Assembly: GCA_001414345.1 (NCBI GenBank)
Contig: LLCB01000282.1
Span: forward strand, 1-64,000
Direction of reading: 5' to 3'
Length of the DNA: 64,000 nt
DNA from: Hymenoscyphus infarciens
Lineage: Eukaryota; Ascomycota; Leotiomycetes; Helotiales; Helotiaceae
Shown: piece after piece, positions 46,140 to 59,189 of the stretch
Layout: each line of letters starts with the position of its first letter
Position numbering within the stretch: the first letter of the stretch is position 1
Made by a program: the position numbers and the translations under genes
Notes under the pieces: generated by a model
Told to the model about the DNA's origin: nothing
Database searches by the model: none
Seen by the model: the letters and a program-made list of their open reading frames with translations, nothing else

Positions 46140-49100
46140 AAATATTCCTACTAGTTAGTATTTTATCTTAGGTTTTTATTATAAGTTCTTTATTAAGAGT
46201 AACTAGAATTAGAAGATATTAATAGAGTTTTATAAATTAACTCTTTTACTTAATTCTTATCTAATTCCTATATATTAAGCTATTTAGAGAGATATTAAGG
46301 TAGTCTTAGCTCTTCTAAATATTTAATATAAAAGTCTCTTAGATAATATAATAAACTCTAAAAATTATCTATAAGATACTAAGTAGGATTTAAATTATAT
46401 CTAACCTATTTTACTTAATACTATAGCTATCTTTTAAAAAGTCTACTACTAAGTATTTCTTATATCTCCTATTCTTATATACCTTTAATAATGTCTAGTA
46501 AAGGCTCTAGAGCCTCTTATCTTAATAAGAAGGTATTTAGATCCTTTAAAAGTATATTAGAAGTAAAAACATTATAAATTAATAAGCTTTTAAGAAGTTT
46601 TAGCTTATAGAAGTATCTTATATATTCTAGTATTTTAAAAGGTCTTATCTACTATTTAGTAAGCTTTTAGCTAAGACGATTTATCTTAAGATTCTTAATA
46701 GATAAGTAAACTTTATCTCTAATATCTTAGTTAATAGCTCTTCTATACTAATTTATACTATCCTCTATCTTTTTCTAAGCCTTACCTATATTATCTTTAG
46801 CTATTCTCTAAGTAGAGTATATATATTAAGCTACTTTTACTACTTTATTATAGTTAAGTCGTTCTTAAAGAATAGAAGTCTTTAATATATTCTAGTTCTA
46901 TAAAGTCTTTAGATTAAGTCTAAACTTAAGCTAATAAGAGGTTATACTAATAAATAAGTATAGAAGTGTTATTTATACTTTATCTATTAGAGAGATTAAT
47001 TTACTCTAGTTATCTTAATAGTAGGTTATAAAGGGCTTTAGTCTCTAATTAATATATTAGTTTATTATCTCTATCTATTTATCTATCTATTTATAGTAGG
47101 TAGTACTAAGCTTAAGCTTAATACTAATTATTTAATAAAATTTAGTCTAAAATAATAATATAAATTAAAGTCTCTAATTAGACGTAATTGATTTAAAGTA
47201 GTAGCTAAAATAGTAAATCTATTAAATAAAGAGTTTAGCTAGTCTTTTAGTATCTATAGTTAAGTAATAGAGTATTAATACTAAATTCTTTCTAAGTTGA
47301 TTAATAAATACTAATATAGTATTAAATCTATATTTATCTTTTAAGAATAATTTAAAGTCTATATATAAATATTATATAAGATAGTTAGGTATAGGTAGAG
47401 GATAAAGAAAGCCTTATTACTTAGTTTATTAAGAATAGGAATATTTATAAGCTTAATAATTCCCTATATACCTTCTATAGTCTAAAAACATTCTAGCCTA
47501 GTAGTAGTATTATACTAATAACTAGTATATCTTTTTTATACTTAGGTAAGTACTAAATACTTAGTTATAGACTTCTTAGATTAGTTTTATATAGAGTTTA
47601 GTATTCCTTTAAACGTAAAGTCGATTCTTAAAGAGTAGTAAATTATCTAATAAGAGGTAGTATCTATCTAGAAGTTTATAATATTCTTTTTAAAAGAAGT
47701 ATAAGTTATCTTCTTTTAACTTCTAAATTATATTTAAACTTATTCCTAGAATAACGTCTAACTAAATTATATTAAGAGATATAGACTATTCTTATAAAAA
47801 GGTCTAAGTAAGTTTAGTGTTAATTTAAGAGTCTAAATAATTAGATACTAAAAGGGTATATAAGCAGCTATCTACTTTAGCTTAATTATAGGTTTTTAAG
47901 TCTTATTTATATTAGGTTAATATATCTACTTTTTAATTACTCTTTCTAGATATAAATTAGATCTAAAAGTTAAAGTCTAATAAAAACTCTATCTATTAGA
48001 CTTACTTAGTTATAAGTAGCTTAGTTATTATAAAGTATTCTAATAATCTATAATCTAAATATATATTAATATACTTCTAATATAATATAAGTTTAAAGTG
48101 CTATTTCTTAAAAGCTTCTATAATAGTAGATAGTTCTTTATTATAGATCTTCTAGTTTAATTTATAACTAACTAGAACGTATAAGTAGAACCTAATAAGA
48201 TACTAAAAGCTATTATATTATTATAAGAATATACTTGCTATTACTCCTTCTAAGAAGTCTATTTCTACCTTTATATTATAATTAAAGTTAAAGTAGTATA
48301 ATATTTAAATTATAAGTAGCCTAGTTCTTAATATTTTAAAGGCTTCTTTATATTTAGATATCTATAGAAATAGCTCTATAGAGTATATTATCTTAGTTAA
48401 GAGTTTAATAATTTTAGTATATTTTTTAATAAATTATTTATATACACCCTAGATAAGACTTTATACTTATTATAATATTAGGTTAAACCTAGTTTTATAA
48501 AGGCTCTACTTTTTTAAGATTAACTTTAAGTCTTTTTATAGTTAAGATAAATTCTAAGTATTTAACTCTAGTAATACTAAATTCGCTTTTCTTAATATTA
48601 ACCTAAAGTTCTACTTCTTAGAGCTAATTTAGAACCTTTTTAACCTATTCCTTATGTTTTTTAATAGTATTTAAATAAATTAAAATATTATCTAAGTAAG
48701 TAATATAGAAGTTATCTAAATAGTTAATTAAGATATTATTTATATAATATTAATAGGTAGTAGAGCTATTATAGAGTCTAAAAAAGAGGACCTTATATTT
48801 ATATATACTATACCTAGTTCTAAACATAGTTATCTCTTCTAAGTTAGAGTCTATTTAAATATAATAAAAAGCTTATCTAATATCTAATTTAGTAAAGATT
48901 TTAGTTATTCTTATCTTAGAAAGGAGCTTATTAATATAAGAGATTAGATAGAGATCGTTTTAGGTTAGAGTATTTAGCTTCCTATAATTAATATAGAATT
49001 ATAACTTATTACTATTAGCCTTTTTAATAAAGAGTACTAGAGAGATAAAAGAGCTATTACTATTAATAATAAACCCCTTATCTAAGTTCTTTATAAGATA

Positions 49101-51400
49101 CTCCTTTATAGCTTTAAGCTCTATAATTAACTATTAATATAGAGGCAAAAAGGAGTTAAGAAGTAGCTTATTTAAAGTAATCTTATAATTATATTTATAG
49201 TAAGAAAAGAGCTTATTAGAAGCTACTTTTAAGAATACGTTTTTATAAGATAAGTAATATTTTAGAAGTTAGACTTATATTAAAGCTCTTATTTTATTAT
49301 TATCTTAGAAAGAGATAGATCTTTTATTAATAATCTAATCTAGCTTATATATACTTATTATATAAAATTTTAAATTAAGTTATTTTATATTAAAATATAT
49401 AGTATTTATACTAATTTTATAGATAAAAGAGTATAAAGTCTAACCTTTTAAGACTATATTAGTAGATTATAAAGGCTTTAGACTAGAGTTAGATATTAAA
49501 TTTTTAAAAGGTATTATTATAAATAAGAGTAATAACTTAGCTATATTTATAAGTTTACTCTTTTTATATCTTTCTTATTAATAGATTATATATTCTCTTT
49601 AATTTATATCTAACTAATAGTTTAAAATAGGTTTCTAGTTCTAGCTAGAAAGTAAGAGTAAAATTTCCTTACTATAGTAGAGAGTTAGAGAGTTATTAGC
49701 TAGCTAAGTAATCTAGTTCTTTAAAAAGTTAAGAAGAACTTTAAAATAGTTTAACTACTTATTACTAATAATTAGGTCTTATTATCTAAGGTCTAGAATA
49801 ATAAAAGAGTAGTTATAAATATAATACTTATCTATATTTAGATATAGCTATATAAACTAAGTTACTTAGCTTTTAGTACTATTATTATATCTATAAATAG
49901 ATATAGAATAAGGTAGTTTCTAGATCTATAAACCTATTACTTTTAATAGTTAAAAAGCTAGAAGTCGATTTAGAAATAGGTACCTATTTACTCTTATATT
50001 TATTAAAGCTTATATTTTAATACTATATCCCTATATACTAAGTATAGTATTTATAAGGAACTGTTTTCCTCTTATAAGTTTAGAAAGGTTAAGTCTAGCT
50101 AGATTATATTTATATAGGCCTAGGAAGGTATCTTTACCTAGGCCTCTTTATTTTCCTTCTAACCTAGGTTAGAGTTAGAGTACTTTTTAAGTAGTTATTC
50201 TTACTTAGGTTAATTATCTATTTTATTAATACTAGGTAGATTAAGATAGTTAGGCTTAATATACCTAGGTTTCCTATAATTATAACACTTTATACTAGTA
50301 GAGAATTAGTCTATAGATAAAGGTACTAAAGTCTTTAATCTTTTATTAGTAGAAGAGGGCTTAAGAGTTTAAGAAGTCTTTTAAGAAATAGAATAAAGTC
50401 TATATAAGAGAGATAAGGGTTTTATTAAAGAACTAGATAAGAATTAGTTAGTATTAGGCTTTTAGTATAATAAGCTTATTATAATAGGTTTTTTAGTACT
50501 TATTATACTAGTTATATATAACTTAGTATTATAATACTATTTCTTATCTATAAATAATAAGTCTCTTACTATCTTATTAAAGTCGGTATTCTAGTATCTC
50601 TTACTATTAACTAATTAGGTTTAGAGCTAAGGTATAAGCTTATCCTATATATAGTAGAATTTATCTTACTCTAATACTTCTTTAAGTATTACTATATTTA
50701 AAAAGCGACTTTTGAATTCTATAAAACTTTCTCTTATATAACTCTTCTATTCTATCTAAAGAGACTAAAAGGCGTTTTAAGTATCCTTCTTCTTATAACT
50801 AGTTAGATAGTAGGTATTAAGAAGTTTAATTATTTCTTTATAATTTTTAAATACTATTTTACTTATATTAGACTTATATTAGAGCTCTAAGTAGTTCTAA
50901 GTAAGTTTTGTTATTATCTCCTAAATAAGAGCTTTATAAGTTAAAAACGTCTAATAATAGTTAGTATTTATATAAAGTCGATTATATATTAATATTCTCT
51001 ATTACTTATATATAGATAAAATACTATTATCTAAAAGTTTAATTTTTTTTATAATCTTACTTTTAATAGGTTAAAGAGCTTTTAGAGTGCTTTTAAGTTA
51101 TAAGTATAGAGTAGATTATTATAAGAAAGGAATATTAAGAGTTAAGTCTTACTTATAATAATAGTTTAAAAAGACTAAAGAAGGTATTCTTATAAGTTAG
51201 ATAAGACTTAGACTTTAGTTATTATTTAATAGTTATTAACTAATTTACTATACTAGGTTTAATAATTAAGTAATCTAATTATCTTATACTAAAATTCTCT
51301 ATTCTTTTTCTTAATTCTTAACCTTTATAGCTTAGATTATACCTTATATCTTATCTATATTAGAGAAGTCTTATTAATCTTTCTAGCTTCTAGGTACTAA
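46140..51400 (-). pseudogene. degraded gag-pol of the gypsy element
   Basis: Boundaries are approximate. On the minus strand a zinc-knuckle-like CYNYRKPRYIKP frame (about 50252-50287) is a RIP-altered CxxCxxxGH motif. DLIISNK*LNYF (about 49755) resembles the DxILGxxWL end of the protease. FYITYLDNILIYL (around 48680-48710) is the reverse-transcriptase YLDD box with its last D changed to N, followed by the K..H. and KYLEF patterns. An integrase pattern lies near 47040-47120 and a pol-end region near 46240-46400. All frames are full of stops from C-to-T and G-to-A changes. The element could move only if supplied in trans, and its catalytic motif is itself mutated. Confidence 0.8.
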
Positions 51401-51909
51401 GCCTTTACCTTTATTATTCTTAGGCTTCTTAGTATTCTTAGAAGTATAGTACTAAGTTAAGAACCTTTTTATAAGAGCTTAACTTTATTTCTTAAGAGAG
51501 GGCTCTATACTTAAGAGTAGAGCTAAGAAAGGACCTAGAGTTACTCTAGATTCTAATATATTAAATATTAAATTAGAGAGAGGAGAGGTAAGATTAGATT
51601 TAGAAGCTTTCTAGATAACTATTATAAGTTAACTTATTTACTAAATCTAGGGTTATTAGGACTTTTAGAAACACTTAGCATATTCTAATCCCTTAACGTG
51701 TTTATAACACGATTTTTACTAACTATCTATATAGATACTAAACCCTAGTATTACTAGCTATCTAGGTAGTCTCTAATTACCTAGCTATATAAGGATGTTA
51801 TTATAATATTCTAAATTAAGAGTGAATTAACTTCTAAATAAAGAGTAGCAATAAGCTTAAAAGAGATATTATTAAAGCTATTACTAGTAAGGAATAGTTA
51901 TTATTTTTA

Positions 51910-52287
51910 TATAATAGTATAAAATATATATAACTATAGTAGAGGTATATAGGAGTATATATAGAAGAATAACGTATATAGATACTAGATACTAATATAG
52001 AAGAAAATAATAACTATTCTTCTTCTATACTAAGTATAAACATCTATATATAAGAGGTTAGAGACTACTAAGTCCTAATAAGAATAATAACTAAGTCCTT
52101 CTTAATATAGCTACTAAAATAATAAGAGCTTTAAAGCTAAATATATAAGACCTTAAAATAAAATATATAATATCTGATTCTTACTCTCTTTAGCACCTTC
52201 TATCTAATAAGTCGTAGAAGCATCGGCAGTTATAGAGGTATCAGCAGTTCTACGAATGCTGATAATTTAGAATAGCGTGCTATTATA
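51910..52287 (-). repeat. LTR (5' LTR of the complete gypsy element)
   Basis: 378-bp partner of 44457-44834; starts TATAATAG, ends GCTATTATA, followed by the ATTAT duplication. Confidence 0.9.
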
Positions 52288-52499
52288 ATTATCTATTTCG
52301 TCTTATTTAAGTACTTTAAACTTCTAGAAAGACCTCTTTAAAACTAAGCTAGTAGTAACTAATATAAGTACGCCTTATTTAAATCTATAAGAAGTATTTC
52401 AAATCCTAAAAATACCTACTAAAAGACCTTAAACTAGCTATATTTAGCTCTATATAATCGACGAGAATTATAAGACAGTTTATATATAAGAAACTCTTA

Positions 52500-54900
52500 A
52501 ATCTAATAATATAATTAGCTTACTAATTTCTTAGTAATAAATCTACTAGCTACTAGAAGTAGTATTATAAGTACTATACTAAGAGATATACTATAAATAG
52601 TAGTACTAAAATCATAGCTACTTATCTTTTTAAGAATTATAGAATTAATATTAAAACTCTATACTAAAAGGCTACTAAAAAGAGATAAATTAGTATTAAA
52701 GAAGTTATAAATATAGTCTACTAAAACCCTTAAAAAAGGTATAAGATTATATATATAATCTATTTTAACTTTAATAATAAGTACTCGACTATCGATTCTA
52801 ATACTTTAGAGGTTTTATTTATAAACCTTATTACCTCTTATAACCTTCCTATATACTTTACTAAATATAAGGCCTTTTATACTCTTATTTAATATCTTAA
52901 TAACCTCGAAGGTGATATTCTACCTAAAATACACTCTATACTATATAACTAGGTTAAGTAATAATACTAGGATAGTTTTACTAAAATAAAGTATTATCTA
53001 TTAAGATTCTAGTCTAAAATATATATATCTACTAATAAGTAGAAGTTAGATAATAGTCTTTCTATCCTAGAATACGTAGCCTATAGAGTTAATAAGTTTA
53101 ATAACTTAGTAGAAGTAGTACTTAGTATAAAATAAATTAAAAGGCCTTATATAAGTAAAAATATAATACTCTTTTTACTTAAAATACTCTAAGATTATAG
53201 TATGTAAAAACACTCTTAAAAATCCTAAATAAATACTTATTACTTTTAATAGATATATTTAATAAAATTAGCTACTTTCCTATAAATAATATACCTAATA
53301 ATAACGTTATACTTTACTAAGTTACTTTAGTACTAGGTAAAAGTAATATAAGAAGCTAGGCTAAGTACTACTAAATTCGATATATATACTATATACTCTA
53401 CCTTACTACTAGAGATATAGCCTCTAAAAAGTATATAGATTTTAAGCTTAAGATAAACTAATTAAAAGACACCTACTTCTAGGACTCTTTATAAGGGTTT
53501 AAAGTTTATAATACTCTTAAATACCTCTTTAACTTTATAAAAAAGATATATATAAGTATAGTATTATATAACGAATTTAAGAAGTTAACTAAGGGCCTTA
53601 CTATACTCTAAGCTAATAAAACACACTAGATATCCTAGTATAAAAGCATTTAAAGAGTAATCGCTTTATAGCTTAAGATTAAGCACTTTTAGAATATATA
53701 TAAGTTTAACCTTAATAATATAATTACTACTTATAATTAGTCTAAACTCGGTTTAGTAAGTATAATACTACTTTTACTTCTTAATCTCTTACTAATTTAA
53801 TTAAATAAGGCTCTTTTTTAGCTCTCTTAAGTACTTCTTATTAACGCTTAAGAGTATGTCTAAAACTCTTAATAAAACGATTCTAATAATAGACTTTATT
53901 CTCTCTCTTTTTAAAGAGACTTAAAGGAAGTATATTAACAATCTAGCTATACTATTCTTACTTTAAAAAGGTAAATAATCTTCTCTTTCTCTTTTACTTT
54001 ACTAATAATACCTTAGGGTAGGAAAAGATCTCTAAATACTATAATTTAATTAGAAGATCGCTAATATATACTACTATAGTAGTACTCTACCTAGCTTATA
54101 AATAGGAGTACTTAGAAAAGGCTTAGGAACCTAGCTAGATAGCTCTTACTTAAGCTATAGTAGAAAAACTATAAAACGACGATTATTACTCTAAGGTAGT
54201 ATCTAGCTATATAAATAATACTAATATTAACCCTTAGATTACGTTGTTTAGCCTACTTTATTACTCTCTAGTATCTATCTAAGTATCTAATTTATTTACC
54301 TAGTTTTTATCTTAAAAGAGGAGTAAGAGGTAAGCTTTAACTCTTATTTTAACTTTATCTCTTTTTACTTTAATCTTTTAATTTTACCTCTTTTTAGCTA
54401 ATATACTTTAACCTAGGCTTCTCTCTCTTATAAGTAATAAGTACGCTTAATATTATACCCTTCTATCTTAAGATATAGATAAAAGTATAATTAAATAGTA
54501 GCTCTAACCTACTTAAAAGAAGGCCTATTCTAATCTTTATAAGATAGTAATAAACGTACTTTCTATTCTATATTTAAGTGCCTTAGTAGAATATCTCTAG
54601 TCTTTAGCTAAATTAGTAGTTATAGATTAACGTAATTACTTTAAGATATATACTATAGAGATACTTAAATATTTAAAGTCTTAGTATAAGATTATATCTT
54701 TTAATCTTATTAGCTAATTCTAAAGTAAGAAGAAGGTGTTTAATATATAGAACGTGCTTTAGAATAGCTTAAATAAGAGTACTTTTACTTATAAGATAAA
54801 TAGTAGGTCTAGTTTTAGTTTAAGTTTTAAGAGATCTATAAACTAAACTTATTTTCGTTATTTTTTCTAGTAGTATATATTTATTCTTATATTTTAAGTA
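52500..54900 (+). pseudogene. degraded hAT transposase
   Basis: Approximate limits. A stop-interrupted plus-strand frame shows family landmarks in order. Near 52775-52880 is a segment like the conserved F..L..WI..N.LPF pattern (NLPIYFTKYKAFYTLI). At about 53060-53125 SLSILEYVAYRVNKFNNLVE resembles the hAT block around the catalytic W/D region. Near 53130-53200 is an IKRPY..KNI..FLLKIL stretch, and at 54079-54126 VVLYLAYK*EYLEKA* matches the HPxYKWxYF..W motif. The 5' part was cut by the gypsy insertion. Catalytic residues cannot be assigned with confidence. Confidence 0.65.
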
Positions 54901-55625
54901 CTTAGATAGTTATTTCCCTTTATCTAAAGAATGTTATAATATACTATTAATTTATTATTAAATAAAGAGTTATAAGAAGGCTTAGTTATTAGAGTACTAT
55001 TACTAGGCTAATTATTTTAAAAACGTTATATCTAGTAAGTTAGTTGTTCTTAATAACTACGTCTTCTAAAAAGAAGCTCTAAACACTAAAAATTTAATTA
55101 AATACTAATTAGTTACTATTAAACTTCTTATTAAATTTAAAGTATTATAATTAATTATATACTATAATCTTTATATAAAATATTTAGTAAGATATACTAA
55201 GACCTAGGTCTTAGTATAGCATATATATAATATATACCTTAAATATCTATTAATTTATATACTAAAAAGCGACTTTTAGCTATATACTTAATTAAACCAC
55301 TAGCTTCTTATAAAATCGCCTAATACGCTCGGTTTAGACTATTTAGTATATAATAAACAACTCCTACTAATTATTTTATTAATATCTATTATTATTATTA
55401 TATAGTATTAAAGTAATAGAAGAGTATATAAAAAAGTATAAATAGCCTTATTTTAAGAAAAAGTGGGTTTTAGCGCTTACAAGTTATTAAAAGATATACT
55501 ATATAATATTACGATATTACAATAGTATTATAGCGTATTTGGATACGTACTACTAGGATATTATAATAATATATTAATCTAAAATACTGTAGTATTTTAT
55601 CACAATAATACTATCGACTACACTG

Positions 55626-55830
55626 TTATTAACACGACCGCCGAAGGGAATGCCAGTGTCAATGGAACGCTAGCCGTCGATTCACAAGCTTAATCCTTCG
55701 TAGTAGGTGCTGCAAAGACAGAGGAAGCGCCTGGAGTTGGTCTGAATGGTAAACTGAACGGCGTTGCGACTAAAAGCAAAGCCTAAAGAGCTTAAGATCA
55801 ACTGGATAAACTCTGGACTAGTTTCTGTAA
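55626..55830 (+). pseudogene. BTB/POZ gene, 3' part beyond the hAT insertion
   Basis: After the duplicated TTATTAAC the frame of 42481-43287 resumes in phase: TTAEGNASVNGTLAVDSQ, a stop, then VGAAKTEEAPGVGLNGKLNG and DQLDKLWTSFC. Low-complexity composition fits the disordered tail after a BTB domain. The true 3' end is unclear; a GTAAGT follows near 55827. Confidence 0.55.
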
Positions 55831-56840
55831 GTTATACTTTTAAACCACTCTTTTCGTTTTTGTTTGATGTTTAAAGAATTAAACTAAATCTACTTTAGAT
55901 AACGACCCGAAACTGCTCTAGGAAGTTATAATATGTTAAGCGTGGCAGGGATTGATGGAAGACCCGCGGATTCGCAATGATCGAAGCCCGGAAGATAAGC
56001 ACTACTTCCACAAACATGATGTCGGCGAGCCTTGCTTCGCTGACGGAAACTAGAGTTGAATCACAGAGAATGAGAGAAATGTGTGAGAGCATAGGAATCA
56101 AACCGAGGTCGTCTGTCTCAGTCCTAGCAGCCTAAACCCGAAAACGCCCTGGGATTATACATTTTTTGTAGCGGGAAGTCTTTTCCAGCTACGATATCGC
56201 CTGGAGTTTATCACTTGCCGTTACGGTTATTTGAAGTTGTTGTATGGGAAGGATTCTTTGTTGCTAGGCATATTTGAATTCAGTATATGGGAAGGGTTTC
56301 ATTTCGGCGTTATGGTTAATTGATGGGATACAGGATAGGGGAGGGTTTTCAAGGGTTATTTATGGAAGAAGTTATAGGTATTCTTCCACTGGCATAGATT
56401 TGAGGGAGAAACAGTGGCATGGGACGAGGGCTCTAAAAGTGCAAGCAAATACGTCTTTGAGTTTTAACATATAATAAATAGGTCATGAATTTATCAATCC
56501 GAAATTCTAACATCTCTTCTCCAATTTACATAAACTTTGCTACTTTCTTGACTTCTCTACTCCCTATTCCTTCTGCTCAGGCGCTGCTTTAAACTTTATA
56601 AGCTTTTCTTTATATGTGTCAGGTTTTGTTAATCCCTTTTTCCGGCTAAACTTCGGACTCGCTTCTATGGTAGCTGAACCACGTCTTGACACTTGATTTT
56701 TTATTCGTAGAACAAACAACCTTGTATCTTCATGCTTAACAGTATGAAACTGGGTGAATGAGTGCTGATTGAAACAAGAAATTGGACATTTCGTAAAGTC
56801 TTTTCTGGTTTGGTGAGTAAATTGTCATCTAGAAAGAACC
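55831..56840. other. intergenic, no supported gene
   Basis: Normal composition. Frames at 55895-56101 (minus) and 56274-56474 (plus) have no features. Confidence 0.45.
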
Positions 56841-56844
56841 CTTG

Positions 56845-57415
56845 CTATTTGTAGGTTACCTACAAATAGCCGCAAGATTCATTACTTGGAGAACTAGTGG
56901 GCTCTCTACTACTTACACACTGCTCAAGAAAATTTAGAACCTTTCTAAGAAAAAGCCAGCTATTTTCAGGTGGCCCAAGGATAGCTGCGGAAAATCCAAC
57001 AAACCTTGCTATTCATACGTAGCCCAGGAAAAGGAGGACTTCATAATTCCAACTCAAAATCGAGTGTGACAAATCAGGAGAACTATTTTTCACCTCTCGA
57101 GAAAGAAGGGTTTTAGTAGGCCTTACTTTGAGAACACCTGCTGTACATTCAATTGTACGAGACAGTCTAAATAATTAGACTGTTAGTTTCTTCGACCAAT
57201 AAGTGTAAGAAGTACACAGGGTTGTACATAGTAAATGTCTAGGTTATCTAAGAATACTACCAAACAGTTCAGTTAAGAAAAACACCAACTCTTCGCAAAG
57301 GCCAGAAATCATGAGAGAGAATTGTGGCTATTCGTAGGTTACCTACGAATAGTCGAGTATTTAAATCAACAGGTCTTGCTACTCCTGGGTAACCTAGAAA
57401 TAGTAGAAGATGAGA
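56845..57415. repeat. cluster of dispersed 20-30-bp palindromes
   Basis: Perfect or near-perfect hairpins recur: CTATTTGTAGG then TTACCTACAAATAG (about 56848), CTATTCGTAGG then TTACCTACGAATAG (about 57329), and a looser CTACTCCTGGG...CTAGAAATAGTAG (about 57385). Decayed versions lie near 56960 and 57005. Most follow TTG or TG. No coding frame. Confidence 0.6.
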
Positions 57416-57420
57416 CACTT

Positions 57421-58093
57421 TCTCATTTTTCTAGCACGTAGTTTATCGCCATGAAGCGAGGCAGTCGAGATATTAAAAAAATGATTCATCGTTTGTATTG
57501 CCCAACTTGGGCCAACTAAAGTTAGTCCTCGTAGAAAAACAAGAATTTTCTACGAACTAAAGCATAGCTCTACTTTCCAAAATCCATAACCATAACTTTA
57601 TCGCTAAGTAAAACTACAGAGGCCACTTTCTCCTATCAAACTCTGGGAAGTAACTATGGTATTGTGGGAGTTGTATGGTCTCCTCTAGTCGTAATTCGCT
57701 CTAGTATTTTCTATGGTTTATCTTTCCGACCACGGTTATCAAGCTTTCTTGTTTTATTCTCGATTTTCCATGGTGAGGTTGCTCTTATGCGTTGAAGTTT
57801 CAAAGTATCTCTAAGTCCCGAGATGAAATTTCTTGCAAAAACTAGTTTTATTGCTCTTTTTCATGATGCTATTTTCCATTGGGTTTTCCATTGGGTTCGA
57901 ACCACGAGCCATACATCTCAACTCTGAAAATTCCAGTGCTACTACTTCCATGTGTGCAACATTTGTTCCTCGACCACATTTCAATTACCCCATTCCACCA
58001 TTGCACCCCCCGAGTATCAGCAATATGACTAGCTCCCGATGTTTTTCACAACCACCTCATATGACGCCCCTTTCTAGATCTGCATTCTCGACC
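57421..58093. other. 3' flank of the BTB gene, no supported gene
   Basis: A hydrophobic plus-strand frame at 57833-58114 starts at TTG and is not convincing. Confidence 0.4.
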
Positions 58094-59189
58094 TCAATAT
58101 TGATTCAACAATGAACTTTGTGGTCCCCACTGTCTGCCGGAAGCCGCCCAGTCTGGATCCACCGCTTCTCCCCCGTCCGCTTCCCCTCTAGTGAAATGTC
58201 GGTGGCAACTTGTGCAATAATATCCTCCCCCATATTTTACGACGTCGCGGGCGCTGGAAACCCGGACATCGTTGGTATCAGTGCAAGTAGGACACTCGGG
58301 TCTAAATTGCTCTTTCTCCGCCTCTACCAACGCATCCTGAACACCCAAGAGCCTTGCAAAAATCGCGTTCATGATTGCTAAAGCCGCCTCCCCATTGTCT
58401 TTGCAGAAATTTTGAAACTCCTCTATGTCGAGAAGGTCTGCATAAAGCTCAGCAGCTTTCTTCGCACACATATCCTGAAGAACCATATCATTGGGTCCCT
58501 CGAAAACTGCTTCCAGAGCTGGTACGAGTAGATGAAGCTTATCAATAGTGAGTTGATTCAATGCACTTTCGAACTTGTCTGCTGCCATTTTCTTGAGGTT
58601 TGGTACAACGTATTTGTCTGCGAGGGTGTACATATGGGAATGAACAAGGAGTTGTGAGTTTGTGTCTTGTGGAAAGTCAGGCGAGGTTCGGTTTAAGCCG
58701 TCGAAGCTTGGGTGGACTATGTAACTCTCCTTGTAGAGAAAATCAATGAAGTGGCTGACGATTTCGGGGATATCATGATCGAGTTTGATGATTCCTGTTT
58801 GGCTCTCCTGAATAAAGAATAGAAACCATTAGTACAACACCCATATAAATCTGAAACCTAACAGTAAGTACTAAGAATAAATTCACCTTAAACTTCCCAT
58901 TGACACAAGCCGCGAAAAAAGTGACTTGCTGACAAACGATGGCTTTATGAACTTTGAAAACCTTGCCTTGACAATGAATCTCAAGATCGGTGTAGTTTCT
59001 ATCATTGCGCAATCTGTGAAAGCTGTTAGCATCTTATCATGGCGAGGAGGTGGATTACGATTACGAAGAGACAACGTTGTGAAGATTGCCATTTGCTGGT
59101 TGGACCGTCCGAAGAGCAGGTTCGTTGCCCGTCTGTTGGTTTGGAGTCAGATCGATTTCCAATAATGAGGAATCAAGTGTACTTACCAT
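58094..59189 (-). CDS. BTB/POZ-domain protein with C-terminal CxxC pairs (321 aa)
   Basis: Three exons: 59065-59189, 58887-59013 and 58094-58807; introns of 51 nt (GCTAAC branch, CACAG end) and 79 nt. I start at ATG 59189 because the frame then runs intact through all junctions. The BTB core begins near residue 44 with YTDLEIHCQGKVFKVHKAIV, then FAACVNGKFKESQTGIIKL and EIVSHFIDFLYKESY. A BACK-like helical region follows (LADKYVVPNLKKMAADKFES). The C-terminus has CPTC (about 269) and CTSC (about 295), a possible zinc ribbon. Likely a substrate adaptor or partner-binding protein; partners unknown. A second, dead BTB gene lies at 42481-43287. Confidence 0.85.

Larger units (their letters stand above)
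44457..52287 (-). mobile_element. complete Ty3/gypsy LTR retrotransposon, RIP-degraded (7831 bp)
   Basis: Two 378-bp LTRs (44457-44834 and 51910-52287) bracket an internal region coding on the minus strand. The element is flanked by the perfect 5-bp duplication ATTAT (44452-44456 and 52288-52292). Order on the minus strand is gag zinc knuckle, protease end, reverse transcriptase, RNase H/integrase: the Ty3/gypsy order. It lies inside the hAT transposon and is younger than that insertion. Internal sequence from the left LTR inward is shared with partial copies at 1-3076 and 60140-61765. Confidence 0.92.
43288..55625 (+). mobile_element. hAT DNA transposon, RIP-degraded, interrupted by a gypsy element
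   Basis: Left end TAGTGTAGTCGATAGTATT and the reverse complement of the right end CAGTGTAGTCGATAGTATT differ only in the first base. The element is flanked by perfect 8-bp duplications TTATTAAC (43280-43287 and 55626-55633). Removing the nested gypsy element (44457-52287) and its 5-bp duplication leaves about 4.5 kb, a normal size for an autonomous hAT. Transposase remains lie on the plus strand at about 52.5-54.9 kb. Confidence 0.88.

Noticed and set aside
44457..52287. Initial reading of the gypsy element as plus-strand
   Set aside because: The reverse-transcriptase YLD-box and the zinc knuckle read on the minus strand, so the right LTR is the 5' one.
56050..56150. A tRNA-like T-arm sequence (GGTTTGATTCCTATGC on the minus strand)
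   Set aside because: I could not find a matching acceptor stem, D-arm or anticodon stem.
57833..58114. Plus-strand ORF with a hydrophobic N-terminus resembling a small secreted protein
   Set aside because: It starts at TTG, overlaps the end of the BTB gene on the other strand and has no supporting features.
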